A stretch of DNA of 64,000 bases from Dermatemys mawii (lineage: Eukaryota; Chordata; Testudines; Dermatemydidae), in assembly GCA_007922305.1 (NCBI GenBank), contig ML677333.1, positions 13,569,364 through 13,633,363 on the forward strand, written 5' to 3'. This document shows positions 1-10,759 of this stretch, piece by piece (the first letter of the stretch is position 1; every line of letters starts with the position of its first letter). Made by a program: the position numbers and the translations under genes. The notes beneath the pieces are model-generated. The model was not told where the DNA came from and ran no database searches. It was given only the letters and a program-made list of their open reading frames with translations.

Positions 1-494
1 GAATGGCCCAGCTCTTCAGCGGCATTTAGGTGACTGACTTCCATTGATTCCAAAGGGACTTAGGGGCCTCAGTAACTTTGAGGCTTTAGGTTATTGAAAA
101 TAACCATCTGTGCCCCCCATTTGGAGTTTGCAAGCTCCTGGAACTCTAGACTGGGCCTCCAGGTAGTCCAATCCTTTGGGCTACAGTACTGGCGACCAGA
201 GCCCTCTGACACAGTTTCCCAACATGCCTGGCATCAGGAGTGAGGACTGAAGGACTAGAAACTACTGCTAAGCCCAATGGGGAGACTTTTGTTTGAGGTG
301 ATATGGATGAGCAGCGGCAGTTTGGTGGGCTAGGGCTAATGATGAGCCTGGGCTGCTCAGCTTCTCAGTGGGAGGAGACAGCCAGAGACAAAGGGACTCT
401 TCGTTTTAGTTTCAGTTTGAAGCTTGGGAGTTTGTCTGATTAACTTCTCCTCCCCTCAGAGGGTGCCTTTGGGCTGGTCTTCACTGTGGGGGAA
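1..494. other. Anonymous sequence, no gene seen
   Basis: No reading frame of interest and no repeat that I recognise. The stretch runs directly into the hairpin-rich repeat that begins near 495, so its last part may belong to the flank of that repeat. Confidence 0.4.
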
Positions 495-770
495 TCGACT
501 GAAGATACTCAACTTCAGCTATGTGAATAACATAGCTGAAGTCGGCGTATCTTCAGCCAACTTACCTGCCATCCTCGTGGTGGCGGCGGTCGCCAGCGTG
601 CTCCCCCGTTGACTCCAGCTTGCGCCTCGCATCAGGCTAGAGTTACGGAGTCGATAGGGTGCTGCAGGCGATCGATTTCGTGTCTTAACGAGACGCGAGA
701 AATTGATCGCTAAAAGATTGATCGCTACCCGCTGATCCCCGGCGGGTAGTAAAGATGTACCCTTTGAGCT
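495..770. repeat. Hairpin-rich interspersed repeat
   Basis: Three successive hairpins can be read directly. The first is a perfect 13-bp stem with a 5-nt loop at 512-542 (ACTTCAGCTATGT, loop GAATA, then its complement). The second is an 18-bp stem with G-T pairs and a 2-nt bulge at 668-710. The third is an 8-bp stem, CTACCCGC with GCGGGTAG, at 725-749. The motif ATTGATCGCTA is also repeated at about 703-728. The segment is CpG-rich compared with its flanks. From memory it resembles a high-copy turtle repeat, probably a non-autonomous DNA element; the ends are not defined here. The open frames across it are not convincing genes. Confidence 0.6.
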
Positions 771-1260
771 TCTGTGGGATCTAGTGCGTGTATCAGGAAG
801 TTCTAGCACTGCGGAGACCTGTGTCCAGAGGCAGAGATATGACCCGGTGCTAGCTACTGAGAGCCAGCCGAGACCTCCACAGGACTCCAGACAAGGGAGT
901 CTTCCAGGAGAGGAAGACTTAGTAAGGGAACTCTTTCTGTTCAAGCTGACCAAATATTCACACCTCTGCAGCACTTCTCTCCAGTCTCATCCTCATTGTA
1001 ACTAGGGTTACCAGGTACCCACTTTTTGACCAGAATACTCGGTCGAAAAGGGACCTTTGTGACTCTGGTCAGCATCGCTGATGGGGCCATTAAAAGTCTG
1101 GTCAGCAGCACAGTGGGACTAAGGCAGGCTCCCTGTCTGTGCTGGCTCCATGCGGCTCCTGGAAGCAGTTAGCATGTCCAGCTCCTAGGCCCAAGGGTAG
1201 CCACACAGGCTCCATGAGCTGCCCCTGCTCTGAGTGCCAGCTCTTCAGCTCCCATTAACC

Positions 1261-1370
1261 AGGAACCATGACCAATGGGAGCTGCAGCATACAGAGGCCC
1301 CTAGTCCTTTCACCTAGGAACCACGGCCAATGGGAGCTGCAGCATACGGAACCCCCTAATCCCTTCACCT
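1261..1370. repeat. Tandem duplication, two 55-bp units, with CCAAT motifs
   Basis: Units 1261-1315 and 1316-1370 both begin AGGAACCA and carry CCAATGGGAGCTGCAGCATA, ending in TTCACCT. A third start, AGGAACC, follows at 1371. The pair lies inside the hAT-like element. Confidence 0.8.
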
Positions 1371-1509
1371 AGGAACCAGATATGCCAGCTGCTTCCAGGC
1401 GTCTGGGCAGGCAAGGAGCCTACCTTTAGCCCTGTTGCACTGCCACCTGAATCCCCTGCCCCAGGCTGGGACCCCCTCCCATACCCAAACTCCCTCCCAG
1501 AGCCCATGC

Positions 1510-1640
1510 AACACCGACAGACCCTGGTTGTTAGCAGGCAGGATAGAACCAGGGACCTCTGGAGCTTACTGCATGAGTCTCTACTGCGCGAGCTACAAGC
1601 CAACTGGCTGTTAGCTAAGGCTGTAAAGCAAACACATTTT
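1510..1640 (-). mobile_element. tRNA-derived SINE head
   Basis: Read on the minus strand, the segment has a tRNA-like 5' part: an A-box-like stretch TAGCTCGCGCAGTAGAG followed after tRNA-like spacing by a B-box-like GGTTCTATCC. It sits inside the surrounding hAT-like element, so it was probably inserted later. No intact tRNA cloverleaf or tail was established. Confidence 0.5.
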
Positions 1641-2289
1641 ATCTCTCTCCCTAAATGGTCTCGGTGCTACTAGATGGACAGAACACCACACCCAGGAGGT
1701 GTGGGGGTTACACCAGCACTCCACACCCCAACCCCCCTGCCCCAGCACTGAGCTCCCTTCTGCACCCCAAATCTCTCATCTCCTGCCCCACCCCAAAGCC
1801 CACACCCCCATTCAGAGCCTGCACCCCCTCCAGCACTCCAAACCTCTGCCATAGCCTTGAGCCCCTCCCGCATGCCAAACCCCTCATTCCCAACACCACC
1901 CCAGAGTCTGCACCCCCAGTCAGAGCCCTCAACCCCTCCCACACTACAACCTCTTGCCCCAGCCTGGCGAAAATGAGTGAGGGTGGGGGACAGCAAGTGA
2001 CAGAGGCGGGGGATAGAGTGAGTGGGGACAGGGACTCAGAGAAGGAGCAGGACAGGGGGCAGTGCAAGGATGTTTGGTTTTGTGCCATTAGAAAGTGGGC
2101 AACTCTAAGCCAACTTTGTCTGAGCAGTGCCAGGGAGAAAGCTGGGGGTTGGGAAGAGTTTGTGAATGGTGGGAGGGAATGAATTGGTTAACGTATTCAT
2201 GTTTCATATTTACTAGTTAACCTTAACCCTTCTGCGGTCTTATTGAAAACCGAGAGGTTAGGCTAGGGCAGGCCAGAGCGGCTGCGCAG

Positions 2290-2560
2290 GCAGGCAACTA
2301 ATCAAAGAGGGTCTGAAAGGAAGTCAATCAGGGTGCGAGCAGAGGCCAGCCAATCAGGACCAGGCTGGGCCCTATATAAAGACTGCCCAGGAGAGAAGCA
2401 GGCAGTCTCTCCCAGACCTTCAGGAGGGAAGGTCTGTCTCCTGAGTTAGGAGACCAGCACCTAGGACAGAGCAGCGCTGGGCAGGCTAGGGGGAGCAGAA
2501 GGAAGCTCCCGCTCAATACTTGCCAGGATGCAGGCCCTGATAGAAGGCCCTACCCTGATA
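2290..2560 (+). promoter_or_regulatory. Promoter-like block, possibly part of an LTR
   Basis: CCAATC at 2350-2355 is followed by TATATAAA at 2373-2380, a spacing typical of a polymerase II core promoter; transcription would begin near 2405. The sequence after it is GC-rich and contains paired CTGTCTCC/GGAGACAG-like motifs. I recall similar blocks as dispersed turtle repeats, so an LTR or another retroelement promoter is the likeliest origin. No open frame worth naming follows, and no TG...CA ends were located. Confidence 0.4.
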
Positions 2561-2919
2561 GAACCTCTTGCTCAAGCACAGTGAGGAACCAGCTTGGCTG
2601 GAGGCATCAGGCCTCACAAAACACAACCCAAGCCAGGACCTAACTCATGCAAGGAGTGGGGAGAAGCCGCATCTAGTCACAACTCACAAGCACCAGGGAG
2701 GATGGAGGCTAGAGCCATACCTTGGGGAGGGACTACACATTCTTTATACAGTATGACAGCAAGGGGGAGTGGGCAGGAAAGTGAGTGTGTGATGCTTGGC
2801 AGTTGAAGGGAGTGTTGTTAGGATAAAAATTACAGCAAAGAAGGTTTTAAGGTGAGTTTTTAATGGCAGTCTTGTTAAAAAACAAACACTCTCTCCCCCA
2901 ACCCACTGGAAAACCATAG

Positions 2920-3125
2920 GGGTGAAATCGTGGCCCCATTGAAGTTCATGGCCAAACTCACATTGATTTCACATGAAATCTCTTCATTCCTAGTAGAATT
3001 TTAAAAGTATATCTTTACCTGACCTTAATTTAACAAGACTCTTGATCCATTGACGTGCATGGGAATACTCAAGTGCTTAAATTTAAGCATGAACCTAAGT
3101 GCTCTGGCAAATCACGGCCCAAAAT
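2920..3125. repeat. Two palindromic ancient repeats
   Basis: The first, about 2921-2977, is a degenerate palindrome built from GGTGAAATC, TGGCCCCATTGAAGTTCATG and the opposite-strand partner. The second, about 3041-3125, contains CATTGACGTGCATGGGAATA and paired AAGTGCTTAAA/TTTAAGCAT arms. Both belong to the dispersed family with a TTGACTTCAATGGG core seen at more than ten other places in this window. Confidence 0.55.
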
Positions 3126-3718
3126 TGTGAATGAAAACATCTGAGAAAGGAGGAAGATCAGAGGATGGAGAGGGATAGCACTGGAGGTATATTTTACGCG
3201 ATGTGTGGAGCACTTCAAAGAATACAGGCATGTTCAGACTCTGTATGGCAACTGCAGTGGTGAATGGCAATCAAAGGGTTAAATTGCTAGCCTGGGAAGC
3301 AGTGACTGAAAAAAGCAGAGCTGTGCAACCTCTGAGTATTTAAAATGTCTGATCAAAGCTGTGATATTCTATAGGTCATTCTTATCTCCAAGCATTTCAT
3401 AATATACTTTTTCTCACAGCCTTGGGCTCTGTAGGAATATTAAGACATCACCTGATATCTCTATTCTCCTTAGCTTGGTCTCTTTTGCACCAGTCAGTCA
3501 ATCAGTGAAGGACAAATTTTGCTATTAATGTAATTTCAGATTAACTCTCTTGGTTCACATGCAGTTTTTCCCAATTTGTATCTGTATAATGCAGATCAGA
3601 ATGATGCAGCCATAGCAGACAAAGCATTTGAAGAGAGTAAAAAGAGACCTTATAAATACATGGGAGGCTAGAGGGGTAGAGGTGCTAGAGAGAAAGCTGT
3701 CCATTTATAAATTAATGA

Positions 3719-3812
3719 TAGAATCATGGAATATCAGGGTTGGAAGGGACCTCAGGCGGTCATCTAGTCCAACCCCCCGCTCAAAGCAGGACCAACCCCA
3801 ACCAACCCCACC
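3719..3812 (-). mobile_element. CR1 LINE 3'-end fragment
   Basis: AGAATCATGGAATATCAGGG followed by TTGGAAGGGACCTCAG and TCTAGTCCAACCCCC is the characteristic 3' end of CR1 read in reverse, as also seen at 32574. Only the terminal 90 bp or so are present, as expected for a heavily 5'-truncated insertion. Confidence 0.8.
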
Positions 3813-4199
3813 AAATGGGATGGATGAGAAACTGCCAATGATTCAAGAAGCACTGAGATTATGAAACTTATAAAAATCTTTCTCCAACAAGAAAAATAAA
3901 AAAGTGCTTTGAACAATTAGGAAACAAACAGGACCATAAAAATATCTATTCAAAAGGAGCCGGTAAGAAATTCTGGGACCATGTGAACATCAGAGGACTT
4001 TCACTGTATTGCAAATAGCTTATGTGCTACATAAATGGTGGAGAACATAAAGAGCCCAAGAAAAGGTCTTAAACATTGGCAGAAAATAGCAAAACATACG
4101 GAAATGTGACAAAGGAGGAAAATAATACAGCACAGATATTAAATGAGATGGAGACATCTGGAAATTAGAAATGCTGGAAGACGCAGACTTTAGGGGTGA

Positions 4200-4530
4200 A
4201 AATGGAGAGCAAGATAGGCGTGAGTTTGCAATGCAGTGTGGCAGGGGAAAAAAAGGCCAATGCAATTCCAGGCTGCTTATGCAGAATCATTGTGCAATCA
4301 AGTGGCTATAGTACATGTATATGGCTACAGTACATGTATGTGGCTATAGTACATCCACACCTAAAATACTGCATTTGCTGCTTAGCACCTTCTTACAAAG
4401 AAGATATTGAAGAGAGTTCAGAGAAGAACATGAGAAATGATCCGGAGAATGTGTGAAGAAAGGTGAGAAGTATAAGTAGGTATAAACTTGAATAAGTAAC
4501 ACCTATAGAAAGACAAAGGTAGTCTACTGC
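4200..4530 (+). mobile_element. CR1 LINE fragment, end of ORF2 and 3' region
   Basis: A decayed stretch reads like the last part of a CR1 second open frame. The signals are a GGCCAATGCAATTCCAGGCT-like segment, then the equivalent of a CTTACAAAGAAGATATTGAA stretch, then AGAACATGAGAAATGATCCG. Frame 4196-4456 covers part of it but has lost the conserved context. A short tandem repeat of GGCTATAGTACATGTAT units lies at about 4303-4352. Assignment is by resemblance to CR1 ends from memory. Confidence 0.5.
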
Positions 4531-5887
4531 ATTGGTATGATGACTGCACTAGAGGATCTAATAAGTTTTTCCCCATCTCTGTTTTTTATTGGTCTGTGTC
4601 ATGCAGGTTTTACATTGCAAAATTTTGACCCAGCTCTAATCAAAACCCCAAAGGCAGCTCTGAAGTTAAAAGGAAGGGTTAGGTTGGCCGAGAGACCTGC
4701 AGCAGCAACATCTAATAACTAGGTTCCGTATGAAAGGCTGCAAGCTAAAAAGCCTGTCTCAGTCGCTTCCTTTCAAATATCTTGTGATGCCTCTCTTGAA
4801 TTATTTATTCCAGCATCCACAGCTACATTAAGCTCATATTTAGTTCCCTTCCAAAGCTTATTATCCTCAACCTTTGTCCCTGGAAAGCGAGTCCTTATTC
4901 TCTTAACTCGTTGCTCAAGAGATACTGCAGCTATGCACAAAGCATCACTGGCGCCATGATGTGTAATTTGCCAAGAGCTGTGGGTTCATAGCTGTGAACT
5001 GAAGAATCACAAGCAAGGGCTTGGCTGCTATAGAGGTGGAAGAGAGATTCCAAAGAGCGAGTGATCAAATCAGTAGCATCTCTCACTTCTAGGCAGTCCT
5101 CTCTAAGAGTCCTGAAGCCTTCACTCACATGAAAGAACCACTGAATTCAGATAGGAGTTTTGCATCAAGTAACGTCTGCAGGATTAGGCTGTCTGTATGC
5201 TTCCAAGCACATCTCTGACTCCAAATTAACAACATACAGTTCAAAAGTAGAACAGCAGTTCCAATGTGTATCGCTTTTGATCTGTTCCCAGGAATTCTAG
5301 CTAACAGGAGTAGTATAAGGGTTGCTTAATTTGGAACAGCCACAAGAGAGACTCATGTCACTCTAGGCCCGTGGTCCATTGTGTTGCTTAGCACCTCTAA
5401 AGAACACTGAAGTTGGTGGGTGAATCGGGCACATAGCACCTCATTAAATCAGGCCCCTAGTCCAACGACATTCTTCCTGCTACAACCCTAGCTTCAATGG
5501 CTTTTCAATCCAGCAAAACAACTAAGCATCTGAGTTTCTGTACAGCCATTGCAGAGACCAGCTCAGCAGTACGCTATGATAGTATTTTCTTATAAAGGAC
5601 ACTGGCTACATATAATAATCCTATCCCAGCTCTTACTGTATCTAAATGGTAATAAAATGCTGTCAGCTTAATAAACAGCATCAGCTTTATTGGACTTGAG
5701 AAAACCCTTTCAATGACAGAGTTGTTGTGGTGTTCCTCAACCCCTAAAGCCCCCACTAGTAGGAAAAATACCCTACCCAATATCCAAGGGTTTTGCAATA
5801 CCTGGGCAAGACTCATTCATTGACTTCCATATCATATTTTATGTGTCCAGTAGCTTTTATTCCTTTACATCTTAGTGTCATTTTAGG
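4531..5887. other. Anonymous sequence, no gene seen
   Basis: AT-rich, with only short chance frames on either strand. A piece near 5400-5460 (AATCAGGCCCCTAGTCC) resembles the dispersed palindromic repeat family. Nothing else is supported. Confidence 0.4.
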
Positions 5888-6793
5888 TTCTAGCGCAGCG
5901 GTGGGCAAACTTTTTGGCCCGAGGGCCACATCGGGGTTCAAAATTGTGTGGAGGGCTGGGCAGTGAAGGCTGTGCCTCCCCAAACAGCCTGGCCCCGCCC
6001 CCTATCCGACCCCACCCATTTCCCAGCCCCTGACTGCCCCCCCCTCAGAACTCCCAATCCATCCAACACCCTCCCTGCTCCTTGTCCCCTGATCACCCCC
6101 TCGGGAGACCCCCCATTTTAACTGCCCCCCAGAACTCCATCCCCTAAGCCCCCCTGCTCCCTGTCCCCTGACTGCCCCTCCTGAGACCCCCCCACCCTAA
6201 CCACACCACCCCGAGACCCCCCACCCTATCTAACCCCCCTACTCCTTGTCCCCTGAATACCCACTCCAGAGACCCCCTGCCCCTAACTATCCCCCAGGAT
6301 CCTACCCCCATCCAACCCCCATACTCCCTGTCCCCTGACTGCCCTGATCCCTCTTCACACCCCCGCCCCCTTGACAGGCCCCCTGGCATCCCCACACACC
6401 ATTCAACCTTCCCCCCCATTCTCCATCCCCTGACTGCCCCCTGAGACCCTCTGCCCCCTTAGCCAGCCCCCCCGGCCCAGCCCCAGCCCTCTTACCTCGC
6501 CGCAGCTCAGAATAGCGTGTCTGGCCCAGAGCCAGATGCAGCTGCGCTGATTCCCTGGAGCGTGCAGCGTTGTCTGGCTAGGAGCCAGACATGCTGTTGC
6601 ACAGCGTCCCCCTCGCCCCCGATGGAGGGGCCATAGCAGCCTCCCCAGCATGGTGGGCTGAGGCTTCGTGGGAGGGGGTCAGCGCGGGAGGGGCCAGAGC
6701 AGCCTCCCCAGCCAGACCTTGGGGGCTGGTTAGGAGGAGCCTGTGGGCCGGATGCGGTCCGCGGGCCACAGTTTGCCGACCCCTGTTCTAGCG
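5888..6793. mobile_element. Non-autonomous hAT element with 8-bp target duplication
   Basis: The element spans 5896-6785 and is flanked by a perfect 8-bp direct repeat, TTCTAGCG, at 5888-5895 and 6786-6793. Its ends are inverted repeats: CAGCGGTGGGCAAAC on the left and GTTTGCCGACCCCTG on the right. Just inside the left end is the family signature TTTTTGGCCCGAGGGCCACA. The 890-bp body is C-rich with repeated CCCCTGACTGCCCC-type units and encodes no transposase; the open frames over it are shadows of this composition. Eight-base duplications and CAG...CTG ends place it in the hAT superfamily, near the Charlie/MER5-type group. Other copies lie at 16159 and 54796, and a reversed relative near 33535. 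Confidence 0.88.
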
Positions 6794-7639
6794 AGCGTGT
6801 GGCATGCTACACATTGTGTTTCACTTTAATAATCCTCTTTCTTCAGGCTTTTGTGATTGTACAATAGCAGAGTTTATCCATTTTTTTTCCAGCATGGAAC
6901 AGAGATTTTCTTATCATGTTGCACTGTGATGCGGGAAAGCCTAGCAAAGAGAACTAATTTCCATGCTACCACTGTGACAGTACACTGAAAAACAAAATTG
7001 GTAATAAATCTACATACCATTTGTATGAGGTTTTCTCAGTTTACCAACCACAGTGATTTATTTGTGCCGTTCCCGGGGGGAGGGGAGGAGACAGCCACTG
7101 AAAGGCCAGGGGACTGAAGTTAAGAGTATGTCATAATATATTTAGCAAATGATAATGCAAAAGATGAAAAATAGAGAAGAGGAGAAGGGGGGAATTGCAG
7201 TCCCTGGCTGGAAAGCTATTAAACATTTAGCGAAAGGGAGCACACTATGTGTGTGGAATTTTCCTGGGTTTTTCCTTTATGAATTAATCACTGCAAACAC
7301 ACAGAGAAGAAAAGGACTGAGCGTATAAGGCAGATGATTAAGACTTGGAGATGGAGAAAACAAGGGAGGAAACAGTGTTTGTAGGACGTTTAAAAAAGAA
7401 ATTGAATACCAGATGTGAGCCCTAGCAAACATAGCCTGGGAGAATAAGGAAGTCCAGGGAAAGTTTCTGGAATGTCTATTTGCCACTCATTGACTGAAAT
7501 CCATTTACTTACGGCCCTGTTTGAATGGGTCTCCCTAACTAGAATTACATGTTTGTTTTCTAATCCCTTCTCTGACATGGGAGATTATTACTCATGAGTC
7601 CACACACAGATCTCCCCTTGCTGTACTGGAGAAGGAGTG

Positions 7640-7775
7640 AGGCTGAGGAGATGGATGTACAACAGCCAGCACCTTGGCACACACCAGGAGCTGAACCCGG
7701 GATCTTCAGAGCTGGAAGCACAGATCGTTACAGCTTCAGCTAAAGCTACAAACTCTACTAGCGAGAGCTGTAACA
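7640..7775 (-). mobile_element. tRNA-derived SINE head
   Basis: On the minus strand the segment reads TAGCTTTAGCTGAAGCTGTA, an A-box-like tRNA 5' half, then GATCCCGGGTTC, an excellent B box (GGTTC core). Spacing is tRNA-like. No tail or target duplication was resolved. Confidence 0.55.
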
Positions 7776-8504
7776 TCAATATCTGCTATGGATTAGGCAT
7801 GGGGGAGGGAGCCACGTAACACAAATTGACCAGTGAGTTACCAGTGCACTGCACTCATCCTCCTCCACAGCAACTAACAAGGAATCTGTGCAACAGGGTG
7901 CACTATATTGCCATTTGTCCAGCTCCCACAATGGAGTCTTTCAGTGGTATCCGCTGTAAGAAAATGTTGTGTTTAGAAGGGGGTATCTTGGGCCCAAAGT
8001 CACACAACAAGAGTCTCTGAGAGCATGGTGCCATTGGAGCTACAGGTGGGTCTAAGGAGCATTAGAGCTCATGCAAATGGTCCTTGGCTATAGCAAATCC
8101 CCTGTCATAGGATTTTCACTGAGAAGCTAGAACCAGTGCCTGTTCCATTCAACATGTTCCTCCCTACCTAGCTGTGTCTCTTCACTCAAAAGATCCACTG
8201 TCTCTCATGAGAAAAACAGCTGGTCTTTATGATAGCTCAGTTTGTTAATTATGAACAAGCTCAAGTGACACAAATAGGCACGAACTTTGAATGTTAATTA
8301 ATGTGGCCAAACTTGCCTAAAATTCCTTGAGTGGTGATGTGGGGCTCTGGTCTTAACAAAGCTCATTGTTTGCTCAATCTCTCAGTCTGAGTTTAAAGGT
8401 GTTCATAATTCTGCCAGCTCTACATACTTGTTTAGCTTCCATTTCTTATTCCAGTGCCTTGCACAATATCTTGTCGTTAGGCATACAAGTAATAGCAACA
8501 TATA

Positions 8505-8565
8505 CTTGTGGCCTCATCCAACAACTTCTATTGACTTCAGTGGGTTTTGGATCAGGCCCTATGAC
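8505..8565. repeat. Palindromic ancient repeat copy
   Basis: The stretch CTATTGACTTCAGTGGGTTT followed by TGGATCAGGCCCT is half of the dispersed palindromic repeat family. Confidence 0.55.
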
Positions 8566-9059
8566 ATTCTGTGCTAGGACTGTGTGTGATGGAAAAGTAT
8601 TTAGTTAAAATAAAAAGGGGAATGGGTAGACATGAGGAAGAGTATTTTGGGGGAGCTATCCTGGCCTCTAGGTGTCTTTTGTCATATATTAAAACAAACC
8701 ATCTATACCATACAAACAAAAATAAACCCACCCTCCCCAAAACTAGGAAGGAAAACAAACAGCACATCAATACCAGCCTTCAACCCACATCTCCCTTCCC
8801 AGAAGCCTGAGAACAAATTAGTTTTTTGCAGCATGTATCCTTTCTAATCCACTTGTCTTTCTTCATGAAGTAGCATGAAATTTCCTAATAGTGGGAGAAA
8901 TTTATACACTGAGCAATAGCAGCAAAAGCTAAACTAAACACATGAGAACTGGTAGACATTCTCTGCATAGCCTATTAGAGTATGGACATAGGTTAAATTG
9001 AGTCCATTGTGTTGCTGTTAGTAGTATAAGGGCCCTACCATCAAAAAACCCCTAACCCT

Positions 9060-9400
9060 GCCCCTTGACCCTTACCGCCCACCCACCAGTCACCGGAAGC
9101 CCCACCCCAGTGGGTGAGGTATTACTTCCAGGGTCAAGGCAGCCACATGACCAGAAGCAAGGTGTGTCATGTGACCCCTCTAAGAACTCCTCCCACTGCC
9201 CTCTACCAATCCAGGATGGGTTTTGTCCCAATAGGACCACCTCGAGAGGAGAGTTGACCAATCAGGGTGAGTTCTGAGGCGGGGTGACCCGTCCAGAAGT
9301 GGGTCATGTGACCCCTCAAAGAACTCCTCCCAATGCCCTCTGCCAATCAGAGTGCAGCACCATTACCTCAAAAGTCCCAGCACTAGGCAGAGGAGGCCAT
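9060..9400 (+). promoter_or_regulatory. Duplicated E-box plus CCAAT promoter candidate
   Basis: Two direct repeats of about 60 bp, at 9151-9211 and 9293-9349, each carry the palindromic E-box core TCATGTGA (9167-9174 and 9304-9311), then CCCCTC and AGAACTCCTCCCA, then a CCAAT box (9206-9210 and 9343-9347). A third CCAAT lies at 9258-9262 and an ETS-like CCGGAAG near 9094. TCATGTGA is the kind of site bound by USF or MITF/TFE factors and CCAAT by NF-Y. No TATA box is seen, so start sites would be diffuse. The first ATG of the spliced frame follows at 9417. Function is inferred from layout only. Confidence 0.5.
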
Positions 9401-9416
9401 CTCTTACCAAGGACAT

Positions 9417-10425
9417 ATGGAAAGGCTTCTGAGGGGAAACGTGGACTCCTTTACCACTCCCGTGAGAACTTCAGACTTTGTTTTAGCCCCAGAGGTTTCA
9501 ACCATCTGCGGAGAAAATGCTACATCAGCGACAGTTCTGAGGAGGATGAGGGAGCAGCAGAGCCCTTTGGCCCAGCCATTGATGGATACGCCAGAACCCG
9601 AAGCCCAGCTGCTCATGAGACATCCCAATGAGCATGAAGTCCTCTCGTCAGCCACCCTCTTGGAGGAGAAAGGTAATCATGGTTTGGGGGAGTCACCATC
9701 GATCAAGGTGAACGGAAAAGACATTGCTCAGGTAAATGAATGATTAAGAAGCAACGGTCGATGGTGTGATGTAATGGGTTAGGAACCCGGGGACTGTGTA
9801 AATCTAAAAACAAGCAGTGGGAACTGACACTTGTTTCTTGTTTGAAAATCTCTGACAGCTTGACGATGCTTTTTTAGAGAACCCGGAGGCCTTGTACAGC
9901 ATCAAGCAGTGAAGATGAACCGGGCCCACCTGGTTTTTGTCAATGTCTCTACAAATTGTTGATGAGGAGTTTAGGAGGAGGCTTGGCATGGAACTCACTG
10001 AGCCAGTGCCACGTCGTGAGTGTAAAAAAGTTATGCGGACAATTGTATGTGTTGCTGTTTATGCTGTTCTTAATCAGTGTCTTAGGAAAACGATTTTTGA
10101 AGATGGCGAGGGCTGTGTTATAGATGCACCAGCCCAACAGCACCACGACTGTGTGACTTGGTCTTCAAAAGGATATAATCTGCAAGCTCCGGGGCCTGTG
10201 TGCTGATCTGTGTTTGGAAAACTTATTGAACACTGTCATTGCCATAGGCTATGCTATGCAATGTCTGTGCCTAACCCAAGAACTTTTAGCGCAAGAGGTG
10301 ATCTTGAGAAATGCTGTGCAATTCAGTGGAGACCCTGGTCGTGTTTTAAAGAAAATGACCAAACCAGAAGATGCCTGCTTACAGCGTTATATTGACAGTT
10401 ACAAAAAGTTACAGGACCCTACTTA
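9417..10425 (+). pseudogene. Decayed two-exon gene of unknown family
   Basis: Exon 1 opens with ATG at 9417 and stays open for 105 codons to a consensus donor, CAG|GTAAAT, at 9731/9732. A 127-bp intron ends in TTTCTTG...CTCTGACAG, and exon 2 begins at 9859 in the same phase. It reads 17 more codons to TGA at 9910, with a second TGA at 9916. The same frame is then open without interruption to 10204. A shift of one base between about 10155 and 10200 moves the frame to the one that ends with a stop at 10424-10426. The exon 2 product is rich in cysteine and in hydrophobic helices. The total length would be about 330 residues. I do not recognise the family. The two stops and the frameshift say it is now inactive, unless the first stop is genuine and two short proteins are made. 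An endogenous viral fragment and a decayed host gene are both possible. Confidence 0.45.
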
Positions 10426-10643
10426 AGAAAAAGACTATTTGTAAGAAATCTAAAAGGATTAAGTTAGAGAATGGTGAGGGGACAAACATGCGATATAAAA
10501 CTTGGTAGCTGTAAATTTTTTAAAAAAATTTATTGAAAGAGTTTTGTGACTATCTGTGTTTCTGTTAGGTCTTTGGCCCTTAAGTGAGCTATAAGTTTTA
10601 ATGAAGCATTTTGGTTTGTTTTTAAGGAGCTGTATGTCTTTTA

Positions 10644-10759
10644 AATAAATTGTTTGTGAGAACCTAGCTCATGTCTTTGTGTAAAAGAGACCCATTTACA
10701 GCAAAAAGCTGAAATGTATGTTGTGGGGGGCGGGATCCTAAAAATGTGTTTACAATAAA
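10644..10759 (+). terminator. Two polyadenylation signals
   Basis: AATAAA occurs at 10644-10649, followed by a GT-rich stretch (TTGTTTGTGAG and GTCTTTGTGT), and again at 10754-10759. They lie about 220 and 330 bp after the last stop of the decayed gene, which is where its 3' end would be expected. Confidence 0.45.

Larger units (their letters stand above)
1006..2112. mobile_element. hAT-like non-autonomous DNA element, about 1.1 kb
   Basis: The left end (AGGGTTACCAGGTACCCACT) and the right end (GTGGGCAACTCTAA) are approximate inverted repeats of each other. The interior has the C-rich, low-complexity composition seen in other non-coding DNA elements of this window. It holds a 55-bp tandem duplication at 1261-1370 and a tRNA-derived SINE near 1510-1640. 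Long open frames on both strands here (1655-2182 forward, 1670-2088 reverse) are proline- and cysteine-rich products of the C-rich repeat, not genes. No transposase is present. A clear target duplication was not found, so the exact ends are uncertain. Confidence 0.55.

Noticed and set aside
1510..1640. A functional tRNA gene
   Set aside because: A and B box-like motifs are present but the cloverleaf stems do not form and the segment sits inside a repeat, so a SINE head is the better reading.
1655..2182. A 175-codon forward frame with a P-rich product
   Set aside because: It covers the C-rich interior of a hAT-like element, with overlapping frames on the other strand.
9040..9075. Telomere-like CCCTAACCCT near the start of the gene-like block, as a sign of telomeric or herpesvirus-type integration
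   Set aside because: Only one and a half repeat units are present, which is well within chance.
9949..10146. A reverse-strand frame opposite exon 2 of the decayed gene
   Set aside because: It is the antisense shadow of a better supported forward frame.
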